29,878 nucleotides of DNA from CAYGJN01 sp964350135 (GCA_964350135.1 CAYGJN010000016.1:1-29878), one strand, 5' to 3'. Positions 8,753-17,468 are shown, counted from the stretch's first letter. Translations and numbers: made by a program. Notes: generated by a model from the letters alone, not told the origin.

Positions 8753-10266
8753 GCCGCTTTTATACTTTCTTCAAGCATGCGATGACTGGATAAAGCCTCA
8801 TCGGTTTCTTTATAAATATTATTCGCACAAAGAACTAAACTTGCCATTATATAAGGATAATATAAGTAGGCTTGGGATAAAAATGAGATTGCAACTAAGT
8901 ACCCAACACACATAAGAGGATATTCATTGCCAATTCTTCTCAACCCCCAAGAAGATCTTAATATCCCTATAAAGAAGGCCATATAAAATGCAAAACCAAT
9001 AAACCCAGTCTCAGCAAGTACTAATATCCATGTTGAGTGAGCTGTTCGCTCCCCCCACTCACCTTTAAGGCTTGGTGCATATTGTTCAAAAAGTTTTGGA
9101 TACATATCATACCCAACACCTAGTATAGGGTTTCGAACGGCCATATTAAGACCAGCATGCCAATAATTAAGTCTATTTTCAGATGAAACTGATAAGTCTG
9201 CTTGATCTCTTTTAAAACTTTCACTAATAGGAAAATAAGTAAGACTTAATAAGACTAGACCTGTTAAAAATAGGCCTTTATTTTTAATTTTTTGCCATCC
9301 AAAAAGTGCAACCATACTTAAGATTGAAACAAGTGCACCTCTTGATCTTGTATACCAAATTAAATAAAAATTAAAACTTAGAAGTGAGGTTGCAATAAGA
9401 TAATTTAGACCTAGTATTCTTAATTTCCATACTGCTAAAATTGTCAAAGGAAGGGCCATAATTAAAATAGTTGCAAGATCATTTGAGTTACCAAGGCTTC
9501 CAATACCTGCCAGTCTAACAACTTGCTTTTCAAATGAAAAAATATCCCCCGTGGTTTGATATATAGTAAAGATCAATGATGTAAATGCTCTCATAAGAAC
9601 ACCTACAATGATTGCCATTTTTAAATATTTAAGCCCTTGCTCATCTTTAATACTATCAACTGCAATAATCATAAAAAGTATAATCTTCATAAAAAGTGAG
9701 GCGAAATCCACAAGTCCTGTTGAGACAGCACCTGTTTTAAAAACTGAAAGAAATAAGAAAAAAGTAAAACCAAGTAAATAATTAAACTGTTTAGGCCAAG
9801 TTAAACTGAACTCTCTTTTAAGTAATTTATGAGCAATAAACGCTGAAATCATTAAGAAGCCAAAATCGAAAGGAATATTTCCCAGTACATTACTATATGT
9901 AAATTCCCATTGCCTGCTAATAAGCATGAAGATAAAAAGACAAACACCTATTGCTGGAGAAAAAATTGCAAGTACTGCTGAAGTTGCATACTCAAAGGCT
10001 AATAATATTTTTTCAAGTCCCCAGTTATAAAGGACAGTAGAAAAAATAACAATGAAGAACATACTTGTAGAAAGAGCAATCTTTTGTGGCAGTATTGTTA
10101 ATTGATGTCCGTCCTTATTAATATTGGTTCGCCTAATCTCATTAACTAAAATATAGATAAGAAGAAATCCCCAAAGCCCTGCTTGCAGGAGCTCTAGTTC
10201 TTGGATAAATGGTAAGTTAAGAACTTGGCCAGAATTAGTTCCACTTGGTAGGACTTCGAACTTCAT
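8749..10266 (-). CDS. O-antigen polymerase/ligase family protein (Wzy-like)
   Basis: A polytopic inner-membrane protein, 505 residues from the preferred ATG at 10266, with about eleven hydrophobic segments. The hallmark periplasmic loop is present: TRSRGALVS, then NRLNYWHAGLNMAVRNPILG with VGYDMYPKLF, and AHSTWILVLAETGFIGF, as in the Wzy_C/O-antigen ligase family. The enzyme would polymerise undecaprenyl-linked repeat units or ligate the polymer; in a locus with Wzx, Wzz and Wza-type genes, polymerase is more likely. An upstream in-frame ATG at 10293 would overlap the preceding gene by 59 bases; the ATG at 10266 follows AAGGAGGAAGG and is preferred. The stop overlaps the GH123-like start by four bases. 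Confidence 0.85.
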   Translation of the reverse strand: MKFEVLPSGTNSGQVLNLPFIQELELLQAGLWGFLLIYILVNEIRRTNINKDGHQLTILPQKIALSTSMFFIVIFSTVLYNWGLEKILLAFEYATSAVLAIFSPAIGVCLFIFMLISRQWEFTYSNVLGNIPFDFGFLMISAFIAHKLLKREFSLTWPKQFNYLLGFTFFLFLSVFKTGAVSTGLVDFASLFMKIILFMIIAVDSIKDEQGLKYLKMAIIVGVLMRAFTSLIFTIYQTTGDIFSFEKQVVRLAGIGSLGNSNDLATILIMALPLTILAVWKLRILGLNYLIATSLLSFNFYLIWYTRSRGALVSILSMVALFGWQKIKNKGLFLTGLVLLSLTYFPISESFKRDQADLSVSSENRLNYWHAGLNMAVRNPILGVGYDMYPKLFEQYAPSLKGEWGERTAHSTWILVLAETGFIGFAFYMAFFIGILRSSWGLRRIGNEYPLMCVGYLVAISFLSQAYLYYPYIMASLVLCANNIYKETDEALSSHRMLEESIKAA

Positions 10267-11392
10267 TCTTACCTTCCTCCTTACTGGATTCATCTAATTT
10301 CATGGTATCAAGCTCAGGAAAAGTTCCAAGAAACGGAACCCCTAAAGTAAGTTGAATTCTATTTTTTAAGTTTTCATCATTTCGAGAAAGAAATTGCCCT
10401 ATCAAGGTATTCATAAGAGCAAGTATAAAGCCTATAACTAATCCACTCGTGATAAAAAGAATTTTCTTGGGCCATACTGGTGAATTAGGTAGGCTTGGAT
10501 TCTGAGTTATAGATAAATAGTCAGGGTTCTTTTTATTTTCTACATCATAAACGACTTTCAAATAATTATATTTTTTAAGTAGATCTTCTAACAAATTATT
10601 AATAATTTGCTTGGACTTTTCGCCAAGAACAGGAATTTGTCTATCCTCTTCACCAGCAACTTCTTTTTTTGTAATCCATCCATTTAAGATATTTCTTTTT
10701 GTTTTTAAATTTTGGACTAATGGGTGTTTTTCACTATATTGCTGGGTAAGAGCGTCTATAGACTTTGTAAGCCTTGAGACTTCCTCTTTTAATAGCTCTG
10801 AGCTTTTTGAAACAATTGGAGAAGTGGTATCTTCCATGGCAAGGTTTAGAATCTCTATTCTTTTTTTAAGCGCCTCCATTAAGTCATCAAGAGCTTTTCT
10901 TCTATTTTCAACAAGACGTTCTTTAATATGTGCGATTGCCAAGCTATTAATTTGATTTACAAGCTTTGCATTACCTCCAGAAAAACTTATCTGGTATGTT
11001 TGGGGACCAATTGAGAGTATCTCAAAGCTGGTTTTTCTAAGCTCATTTCTCTCATAAGAGGTTTGAGAGGAATTTGTTGGATCAGTATATAAATCAAAAT
11101 TATTAGCAATTTTATCTATAAATTCATCATTGTATGACTGCTTTATGATTGCACTTACATTATAGCGAATTTCATCTTGAGCGTGTAATTCTGGTATCAC
11201 ATCTCTTACCATTGGGTTTTTGAAATATGATGAATAGACATTAATAACAGCCACAGATTTATATTTTTTAGGAAGCAAGACGGTTAATGTATAAAACAAA
11301 ATAACTGTTCCCAGGAATATTAACGCTGAACTTTTTTTTCTTTGATTTAAGAGCTTTAAAAAGTCAATAAATGTAATTTCATTACTTGACAT
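10235..11392 (-). CDS. Wzz/GumC-type polysaccharide chain-length (co-polymerase) protein
   Basis: A 385-residue inner-membrane protein of the Wzz family. The first membrane helix lies at about 25-45 (IFLGTVILFYTLTVLLP) and ends in the usual KKYKS. A large periplasmic region contains heptad-like helices at about 170-225, and the second membrane helix near 320-340 is preceded by the Pro-rich NPSLPNSPVWPKK. It sets polymer length with the polymerase and contacts the outer-membrane exporter. There is no fused kinase domain; the ATPase is the separate gene upstream. The start at 11392 follows GAGGT and overlaps the ATPase gene by 11 bases; an alternative ATG at 11404 is possible. The cytoplasmic tail is highly charged. 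Confidence 0.82.
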   Translation of the reverse strand: MSSNEITFIDFLKLLNQRKKSSALIFLGTVILFYTLTVLLPKKYKSVAVINVYSSYFKNPMVRDVIPELHAQDEIRYNVSAIIKQSYNDEFIDKIANNFDLYTDPTNSSQTSYERNELRKTSFEILSIGPQTYQISFSGGNAKLVNQINSLAIAHIKERLVENRRKALDDLMEALKKRIEILNLAMEDTTSPIVSKSSELLKEEVSRLTKSIDALTQQYSEKHPLVQNLKTKRNILNGWITKKEVAGEEDRQIPVLGEKSKQIINNLLEDLLKKYNYLKVVYDVENKKNPDYLSITQNPSLPNSPVWPKKILFITSGLVIGFILALMNTLIGQFLSRNDENLKNRIQLTLGVPFLGTFPELDTMKLDESSKEEGKNEVRSPTKWN

Positions 11393-12002
11393 GGTCGACC
11401 TCATTAAACATTACTCCATCAATTCTTAGATCATTTTTTTCGATTAAAGATTTAAGTCTGGATAGATTTTTAAGTGAGCTCGTCTCGCGAGAAACAATCA
11501 AATAATTATATTGGCATCTTCTTGCAAGAACTACCGGGTCTATATTCTTTGAGTTCTTTTTAGATAAAGCTGAAGTATCAAAAAGAATAATATCATAATC
11601 ATCTTTTACTTCATCAAGGATAACACTTACTTGATATTCATGAAGTTTTAAATTACTTATATGAACTAATGAAACAAAAGGAAAACATGTTTTAGATATA
11701 ATATCATTTTCGTTATCTGAGGCTACTTCATATTCTTTAAGGGATCCTCCGTCCATAACTGTGTCTATGACTAATATTTTTTTATTCAAATATCGAGAAA
11801 ACGCTGTTGCGAGCACAATCGCAGTAAGACTCTTTCCTTCATTTTTATTGTAGCTAAGCAATGATATTGTTACAGGTTCTTTGTTATTTTTTAAATCTAG
11901 TCTAAAAGAGATATTATCAACAAGTTGTCTTATTTCGCTAAATTTAGAAAAATCTAGAATATGCTGTGGTTTAATAATTTGTTTTTCTATCTGCTGATCC
12001 AT
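11382..12002 (-). CDS. Tyrosine-kinase-like (CpsD/Wzc-type) P-loop ATPase
   Basis: A 206-residue cytoplasmic P-loop protein of the BY-kinase/MinD superfamily. Walker A is SYNKNEGKSLTA (residues about 49-60), Walker A' is ILVIDTVMDGGSL, and Walker B is YDIILFDTSAL. In typical BY-kinases the A' motif reads D-x-D-x-R; here the second Asp and the Arg are not in the expected places. The C-terminus (FNEVDHVK) has no tyrosine cluster. It is therefore probably an ATPase partner of the adjacent Wzz-like protein, and kinase activity is uncertain. An AGGA lies five bases before the ATG, and it starts six bases after the export lipoprotein stop. Confidence 0.75.
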   Translation of the reverse strand: MDQQIEKQIIKPQHILDFSKFSEIRQLVDNISFRLDLKNNKEPVTISLLSYNKNEGKSLTAIVLATAFSRYLNKKILVIDTVMDGGSLKEYEVASDNENDIISKTCFPFVSLVHISNLKLHEYQVSVILDEVKDDYDIILFDTSALSKKNSKNIDPVVLARRCQYNYLIVSRETSSLKNLSRLKSLIEKNDLRIDGVMFNEVDHVK

Positions 12003-12008
12003 TTTTTC

Positions 12009-13013
12009 CTATAAAGCAATGATGAGAAATGCTATTGCTGTGATTATGGTTGAAAAATCTACAAATTTATCAAGAATTTTTTCCCAACGACTTGGCTTGT
12101 CAGTATGTAAAACTAAACGATCACCAGGATACAAAACAGGAATATTGTCTTTTTTATTTAGATCAAATATAAAAGTTTTTAACTCTTTTCCTTTCCCTCG
12201 TAAGATTTCAACTTTTGCTAAGTCAGAGGTATTTGTAAAGCCGCCGGCCCTAGTAATATAATAGTAAATATCAGCGTCAGTCTTATAAGGAACTTCCTGA
12301 GGGGATCTCACTTCGCCTGTAACAAGAATCACATTTTCCTGATTTAAGTCTCGACTTCCCGATTTTCGAATGAAAATTTCTTCTTTACCACTCCAGTATG
12401 GGAACATATTAGAATTACCTGTTTGGTAGTATTCATTTAGACCAATACTAACTTTGCTTCCATCTCTTTTAGTTACAGTAATTAATATATACTCATCTCT
12501 ATTAAAAGGTATTAGACCTTCTGCTTGCCCAATCACTTCATCTAATGACGTATTATATCGAACTAAGAAATTCCCTGGTTTTTTAACAAGGCCTTTTACT
12601 TTTACGTAATAGTGAAATTGTAGAATTCTAACAGTAACTTTAGGTCCATCTGAGTTAAAAAATTTCACATAAGCATCTTGAATTTTTTTCTTGGCCTCAT
12701 TAAGGCTTAAACCATCTACTTTGAGAGTAACTTTGTAAGGTAAAAATAACAGGCCATCCCAATTAACTCTAAAATTTCCCTTAATCGCCTTATCACTAAT
12801 ATGACTTAGAGAAAATAAATAACCTGGAGCAACAATATCCTGTGAAACTTTATCATCACTTTTTCTATATTCAATAAAACTATCTTTTTGAACTTCTTCT
12901 TGAGTTTGTTCTGTAAACTTTTTGTAGTCTTGCTTTTTATTACTTGCGCAACTAGACAAAAATAGTGCTAGAACAATAATGCTGAATACTGTTTTGGTTT
13001 GATAAGTTATTAT
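12009..13013 (-). CDS. Polysaccharide export outer-membrane lipoprotein (Wza-like)
   Basis: Polysaccharide-export/SLBB family. The frame runs through a lipoprotein signal with FSIIVLALFLSSC as lipobox, then PGYLFSLSHISDK and VNWDGLLFLPYKVTLKVDGL (export domain), two SLBB-like domains (VKGLVKKPGNFLVRY and VTGEVRSPQEVPYKTD), and a C-terminal membrane helix at TIITAIAFLIIAL. It would form the outer-membrane channel. The start is problematic: the first ATG/GTG/TTG in frame is a TTG at 12957-12959, inside the lipobox. A good Shine-Dalgarno, AGGAGA, at 13020-13025 is placed for an ATA codon at 13011-13013 (or 13008-13010), and I use the former, giving 334 residues. It heads the six-gene operon. Confidence 0.85.
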   Translation of the reverse strand: MITYQTKTVFSIIVLALFLSSCASNKKQDYKKFTEQTQEEVQKDSFIEYRKSDDKVSQDIVAPGYLFSLSHISDKAIKGNFRVNWDGLLFLPYKVTLKVDGLSLNEAKKKIQDAYVKFFNSDGPKVTVRILQFHYYVKVKGLVKKPGNFLVRYNTSLDEVIGQAEGLIPFNRDEYILITVTKRDGSKVSIGLNEYYQTGNSNMFPYWSGKEEIFIRKSGSRDLNQENVILVTGEVRSPQEVPYKTDADIYYYITRAGGFTNTSDLAKVEILRGKGKELKTFIFDLNKKDNIPVLYPGDRLVLHTDKPSRWEKILDKFVDFSTIITAIAFLIIAL

Positions 13014-13031
13014 AAGTAATCTCCTGAAATT

Positions 13032-13061
13032 ATTATATCAAATGTTTTTTTTATCAAACAA
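13032..13061 (-). promoter_or_regulatory. Promoter of the minus-strand polysaccharide operon
   Basis: On the minus strand TTGTTT (13056-13061) and TATAAT (13032-13037) are separated by 18 bases. The predicted start of transcription is near 13025, immediately at the AGGAGA that serves the export lipoprotein, so the leader would be only about a dozen bases. Confidence 0.5.
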
Positions 13062-13097
13062 AACTAGGAATAATTTCACTAGAGATGGACGGTCCTT

Positions 13098-13111
13098 GCT
13101 ATAATCAATTA
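13098..13111 (+). promoter_or_regulatory. Extended -10 promoter, leaderless GTG start predicted
   Basis: TGC then TATAAT at 13098-13105 is a perfect extended -10. Six bases (caatta) separate it from GTG at 13112. The element lies inside the reading frame of the upstream ATG at 13085, which argues that this ATG is not the translation start. Confidence 0.6.
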
Positions 13112-14236
13112 GTGGAAAAAAAAAATATTCTTCATGTATTTAACTCAAGTATTTTAGGCGGGCCTGAAAAAGCTATATTACCAGCACTAATCGAGCTCAA
13201 CCAAAAAGTCGAATTCAAGTGTCAGACATATTTTATCATCGAAGAGAGAATTGATAAAAAAACTCAGGAATTATGTCCACAATATTCTAAAAATCTGGGA
13301 CTAGAAACTTTTAGAGTTAATACTCGCTCAAAACTTGATTTTAAGTGCATAAAAAAAATGAGAGCTACTCTATTAGAAATAGGGCCCACTATTATTCATT
13401 GCCATGATATTAAAGCTAGCCTCTATATTTTCATAGCAAGTTTAGGTCTTAAAATTCCTATTATTTCAACCTTCCATGGCTTTGCCAGAATTGGAATTAC
13501 TGGAAAACTTTATGAATATATATATTTTTTCTTTATGAACTTTATAGATATTATAATTGCACTTAATCCAAGTATAAAAAAAAGAATTGATTCCAAACTC
13601 ATGAAAAAAACACATCTACGAGTTATACCTAATGGCATAAAAAAAACGAGTTCAGAGTTACCTACCAATCTTATTCAAGAAAAGTTTAACTTAAAAAAAG
13701 AGAAAACAAATATTTTGCTACTTGGCCGACTCAGTCCCGAGAAGAATCATACCAACCTTATCCACGCTCTCAAGGAGCTTAATGATTCAAGTACTCATTT
13801 GCATTTTATAGGCAATGGATGTTTAGAAGATGAGTTAAAGTCTTTAACTAAAAGATTAGGGCTTTCGGATCAAATTAGTTTTTGGGGTTATATTGAAAAT
13901 GCTGATCATTATATTTCTGGCTTTGATGCAACTATTTTGCCTTCATTAACTGAAGGAGTATCAATGAGCTTAGTGGAATCAGCACTTGCAAAAGTTCCAC
14001 TTATTGTGAGTAATATTCCCGAGAATAAATTTGTCTTGCCAGAGCCTGATATGTGCTGGGAGCTAGACCCATATGACATTGGCTCTATAACTCTTGTTCT
14101 TAAAAGTTTTCTAAACTCTACCTCTGAAGAGAAAGAAAAAAGATCGCATAATGCCTACAATCAGGTCAACAAATTCTTCACAATTGATCGTTGGGTAAAG
14201 GAAACCTCTAAACTATACCAAGAGGCCTTATCTTGA
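13112..14236 (+). CDS. Family 4 (GT-B) glycosyltransferase
   Basis: A GT4 enzyme, 374 residues from GTG at 13112 (383 from the in-frame ATG at 13085). Family-like sequence begins directly at KKNILHVFNSSILGGPEKAIL, so nothing conserved is lost with the later start. The C-terminal donor domain shows NILLLGRLSPEKNHTNLI, FIGNGCLEDEL, FWGYIENADHYI and EGVSMSLVESALAKVPLIVS with the E-x7-E spacing of GT4. It would add a sugar to the lipid-linked repeat unit on the cytoplasmic face. It overlaps the next GT4 by four bases (TTGA) and is divergent from the export operon. Confidence 0.85.
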   Translation: MEKKNILHVFNSSILGGPEKAILPALIELNQKVEFKCQTYFIIEERIDKKTQELCPQYSKNLGLETFRVNTRSKLDFKCIKKMRATLLEIGPTIIHCHDIKASLYIFIASLGLKIPIISTFHGFARIGITGKLYEYIYFFFMNFIDIIIALNPSIKKRIDSKLMKKTHLRVIPNGIKKTSSELPTNLIQEKFNLKKEKTNILLLGRLSPEKNHTNLIHALKELNDSSTHLHFIGNGCLEDELKSLTKRLGLSDQISFWGYIENADHYISGFDATILPSLTEGVSMSLVESALAKVPLIVSNIPENKFVLPEPDMCWELDPYDIGSITLVLKSFLNSTSEEKEKRSHNAYNQVNKFFTIDRWVKETSKLYQEALS

Positions 14237-15255
14237 ATAAACTTAAGATTCTTCACATTACTCAATTTATGTCACCTGGAGGCTTAGAGAAATTTGTTCT
14301 TGATCTTGGAAGGGAACAAATACAAAATGGCCATGAAGTTGCAATACTAAGCTATGACTCTTTAAAAAGCTGGGAACACCTCTATAGAGAAAATAATTTT
14401 CAGGTTTACTCTCTTAAAAAAAAAGAAGGTCTTGATTTAAGCATTCTTTCAAGCTTAAAAAACATTATTGGTCAGTATGACATTATTCATACACATGATA
14501 TTTCACCCTTGATTTATGTAACACTAGCAACGGCATTTAGAAAAAAAAGCAATACCAGGTTTATCCATACAATTCATGGTCTCTCTCAAATTGAAAAAAA
14601 TTTCAAGTATAAATTATACGAATCTGTTGCTTTAAATTTTATAGATAGTATTGTCTGCGTCTCTAAAACGACCCAGCATTATTATCTAAGACTTTTCCCA
14701 TATTTAGCAAAGAGAATTGTTTTTATCCCTAATGGCATCAATATTCCTCAAAAGCAAAATAAGTCAGAGGAGAAAAACTTGTCCGTAGTCGTCTCTAGGG
14801 TTGTGCCATTAAAAAATATCGCCTTTCTTATAAGGTGCTTTCAAGAAATGAAAGATCAACGCTTAATTATAATAGGTCCTCATGATGATCAAGAGTATTT
14901 AAATTCTCTACCTGAGTCTTCAAATATTGAACTCCTTGGACCAAAAGATAATATTTCATTATTTTTAAATAAGTCCCAGTATTTTTTATCTGCTTCTACA
15001 TCAGAAGGTCTACCTTTATCTGTTCTCGAGGCCATGGCATATAAAATTCCATGCTTGTTATCAGATATACCAGGGCATAAGCAATTTGGTAAAAATGCTC
15101 TTTATTTTGAAAATAATAAAAAGCAAAGTTTTATAGAGAATTTTAATAAATTACAAAAAACAAATATTCAAGAAAAAGCCTATGAATGGGTCAAGGAAAA
15201 CTACAATATTAATAAGACTTATAAATCATATTTGGATTTTTACTTTGAAGCTTGA
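14233..15255 (+). CDS. Family 4 (GT-B) glycosyltransferase
   Basis: A 340-residue GT4 enzyme starting at TTG (14233), which overlaps the stop of the previous gene and follows AGAGG by seven bases. The N-terminal domain reads LKILHITQFMSPGGLEKF, the typical GG acceptor loop. The donor domain contains VVVSRVVPLKNIAFLI, IIIGPHDD, LLGPKDNI and TSEGLPLSVLEAMAYKIP, matching the GT4 EG...E pattern. With its upstream neighbour it forms a two-gene glycosyltransferase unit. The 3' end overlaps the convergent methyltransferase gene by 16 bases, with no terminator. Confidence 0.87.
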   Translation: MNKLKILHITQFMSPGGLEKFVLDLGREQIQNGHEVAILSYDSLKSWEHLYRENNFQVYSLKKKEGLDLSILSSLKNIIGQYDIIHTHDISPLIYVTLATAFRKKSNTRFIHTIHGLSQIEKNFKYKLYESVALNFIDSIVCVSKTTQHYYLRLFPYLAKRIVFIPNGINIPQKQNKSEEKNLSVVVSRVVPLKNIAFLIRCFQEMKDQRLIIIGPHDDQEYLNSLPESSNIELLGPKDNISLFLNKSQYFLSASTSEGLPLSVLEAMAYKIPCLLSDIPGHKQFGKNALYFENNKKQSFIENFNKLQKTNIQEKAYEWVKENYNINKTYKSYLDFYFEA

Positions 15256-15983
15256 AGAATTAGGCTGATATGATTCGTAAATAACTCTCGCAATATAGGC
15301 ACTTTACAAAAAAGATTAAGCCCTTTCACTCCTGTATATTTAACATATTTAATTTCAAGCCCACTTTCACTTATAATCCCTTCTAATTTCCTTAGAGTCA
15401 TTTGATTTAACCCCCCAGGTATTTCATCGTAGGTCCTTGCTTGATCATCTCTAAAATTCTGTCTAACCCTCAAAATTGTTTTTTCAGAAAAAAAGATTTG
15501 CACCCATGGAAGCCAACAAAAAAAACGAAAATGAGCTCCATATGGGGCATACCATGGTGGTCCAAATGTCAGAAAAATACTGCCCTCTTTTTTCAAGAAT
15601 TTCTTCCACTCTAATAAAATTTCAAGTGGATGATCAAAATGCTCAAAGCTATTCTTAGATAGGATAATATCAAACTCTGAAATTGAACTTTCTTTAAGAT
15701 TTGTGACAAGTTCTACTGCTTCACCACAATATTGTTTTGCCTTTAAAAGATTTTCTTTATAGTTTTCAACTCCTACAACCTTATAGGCCATAGTTGAGAG
15801 TTTTTTGGCCTGCAAACCCACACCACAGCCAAAATCGCATACTGATTTACCTTTAAGATGAGATCTAAAATCTTCAAACTCTGATTCAAGAAGTACCAGT
15901 GATTTCTCATCAGATGATGAAGTATGATCAGCAACTTCGCTAGGGCCTTTGAAACAAAATAATAATAATAGCTTTTCAAACAT
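15240..15983 (-). CDS. Class I SAM-dependent methyltransferase
   Basis: A 247-residue methyltransferase with a Rossmann fold: motif I is VCDFGCGVG (residues about 51-59), the acidic end of strand 2 is VVGVENYKE, and motif IV is FDIILSKNSFEHFDHP. The stretch LTFGPPWYAPYGAHFRFF follows, as in UbiE/class-11-like enzymes acting on small molecules or sugars. In this locus it most likely methylates a sugar of the repeat unit or caps the chain; that is inference. TATAAT lies exactly six bases upstream of the ATG with no Shine-Dalgarno, so the transcript should be leaderless. It points against its neighbours on both sides. Confidence 0.78.
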   Translation of the reverse strand: MFEKLLLLFCFKGPSEVADHTSSSDEKSLVLLESEFEDFRSHLKGKSVCDFGCGVGLQAKKLSTMAYKVVGVENYKENLLKAKQYCGEAVELVTNLKESSISEFDIILSKNSFEHFDHPLEILLEWKKFLKKEGSIFLTFGPPWYAPYGAHFRFFCWLPWVQIFFSEKTILRVRQNFRDDQARTYDEIPGGLNQMTLRKLEGIISESGLEIKYVKYTGVKGLNLFCKVPILRELFTNHISLILQASK

Positions 15984-15995
15984 AGATTTATTATA
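15984..15995 (-). promoter_or_regulatory. -10 promoter, leaderless start for methyltransferase
   Basis: On the minus strand TATAAT (15990-15995) is followed by six bases (AAATCT) and then the ATG at 15981-15983. A weak -35 (TCGATA, four of six consensus bases) lies 17 bases upstream. Confidence 0.55.
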
Positions 15996-16004
15996 TGCTA
16001 TACT
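15996..16004 (+). promoter_or_regulatory. Extended -10 promoter for the flippase gene
   Basis: TGC plus TATACT on the plus strand at 15996-16004 makes an extended -10 facing the flippase gene, with a predicted leader of about 30 bases. It directly abuts the methyltransferase -10 element on the other strand. Confidence 0.45.
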
Positions 16005-16041
16005 AATGAGGTTATCGACTTTAAATAACTGAGCAATTTAG

Positions 16042-17322
16042 ATGATCACTAAGCTTCTTCAAAACTCAATGTGGATCATTACTGAAAAAATTATTAGAAT
16101 GGTGGCCCATTTATGGATTACTGCGTGGGTTGCAAGATATTTAGGGGTTGAGAACTACGGACATCTTGCCTATTTTCTTGCTTTTTATTTTATTTTCGAA
16201 CATATTGTTGATTTTGGACTTAACTATAATGCATTACATGACTTTGCCGATAAAAAAAATAGTAAAGAAAAACTGTTCACTTCCCTTTTAACTATCTCTT
16301 TAATCTCTTTTTTAGTATCAGCTCTCTTATTTTATTATATTTTCACTGCTCAATCCGAAACTAGTATCTTTCCGCAATTTTTTACTATCACAGCCTCCTT
16401 ATTGCTTTTCTTTAGAGTTCATAAGATTTTAGAAGCTTGGTTCATGTCTCAAAGCAAAGTTAAAAAATTTACATTTATAAGTACCACAAGTTTCCTTTTT
16501 TCATCTATCGTTAAGATTTTTTTACTCTATAATAATTTTGACTTTATTTTTATTGCTCTCTCATTTCTTGTAGAGCCAATTATATTATTTGTTGGACTTT
16601 TTATATCGTTTCCCAAACAGGCGCTACCTAAAAAAATTGAATTTGATAGTGGTGTCACTATTGATTTACTAAAAAGAAGCCTTCCAGTTTTTATCTCTAG
16701 CCTTGCAATGATTCTTTATATGAGAATTGATCAAATTATGCTTAAAAATATTTTAGGAGAAGTTGATCTTGCCCATTATGCAATCTCTGTTAAATTAACT
16801 GAGCTTTGGTATTTTTTGCCAAATGCTATTATGTTAAGTTTATTCCCTCATTTAATAAGTCTAAAAAATTCAAACGAAGATAATTTTTTAAATGCTTTAA
16901 AAACTCAATTTCAAATTATGCTTACGCTCTCTCTTTTTCTTGTTGCTGGAGCCTGGATTTTTTCAGACTTCCTTGTTCCTCTTATTTTCGGGAAAGAATA
17001 TCTGCCCGCTGCGGGCTATCTAAAAGTTCTTATTATTTGTAATATTTTTGTCTTTTGGTCAATGGCCCAAATCCCCTGGAATACAGCTGAAAAAATGATG
17101 AGTTTTGAGATGATTAAAACAATTATTGGTGCTGGACTTAATATTATTTTAAACCTTGTTCTTATAAAACCATACGGTGTGTGGGGAGCTGTTTATGCAA
17201 CTCTTATCTCCTATATTTTCACTAGTTTTATATTTAATCTTTTCCATCCAAAAACCAGAAGAATCTTTATTCTTCAATTGGCCTCTTTAAAGCTATGGGA
17301 GCTTAAAAAGATCATTAAATAA
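16042..17322 (+). CDS. Wzx-type oligosaccharide flippase
   Basis: A 426-residue, very hydrophobic protein with roughly 12 membrane segments, of the MOP/polysaccharide transport family. The start MITKLLQNSMWIITEKIIRM plus ARYLGVENYGHLAYFLAFYF is the classic N-terminal signature, and RIDQIMLKNILGEVDLAHY with FGKEYLPAAGYLKVL is the classic central region. It would move undecaprenyl-linked repeat units across the inner membrane to the polymerase. It completes the Wzx/Wzy set with the polymerase at 8749-10266, the Wzz-like protein and the exporter. No clear Shine-Dalgarno precedes the ATG. Confidence 0.88.
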   Translation: MITKLLQNSMWIITEKIIRMVAHLWITAWVARYLGVENYGHLAYFLAFYFIFEHIVDFGLNYNALHDFADKKNSKEKLFTSLLTISLISFLVSALLFYYIFTAQSETSIFPQFFTITASLLLFFRVHKILEAWFMSQSKVKKFTFISTTSFLFSSIVKIFLLYNNFDFIFIALSFLVEPIILFVGLFISFPKQALPKKIEFDSGVTIDLLKRSLPVFISSLAMILYMRIDQIMLKNILGEVDLAHYAISVKLTELWYFLPNAIMLSLFPHLISLKNSNEDNFLNALKTQFQIMLTLSLFLVAGAWIFSDFLVPLIFGKEYLPAAGYLKVLIICNIFVFWSMAQIPWNTAEKMMSFEMIKTIIGAGLNIILNLVLIKPYGVWGAVYATLISYIFTSFIFNLFHPKTRRIFILQLASLKLWELKKIIK

Positions 17323-17468
17323 AAAACATTTACCAATTATGTATCTTCTACACAGTGTCTAGAACCTATACGACTTAAACCATGCAACCTACTGAAATCA
17401 CATTCTATTTATGGCAATCAACTTGCAAATTAATAGCTAGATTATGGGATTGATCAAAGGGGTGATGT

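Noticed and set aside
13085..13111. ATG at 13085 as start of the GT4 gene
   Set aside because: A perfect extended -10 overlaps codons 5-7, there is no Shine-Dalgarno, and family similarity begins only after the GTG at 13112.
16006..16032. Eight-codon leader ORF before the flippase
   Set aside because: Its ATG precedes the predicted transcription start and it has no ribosome site.
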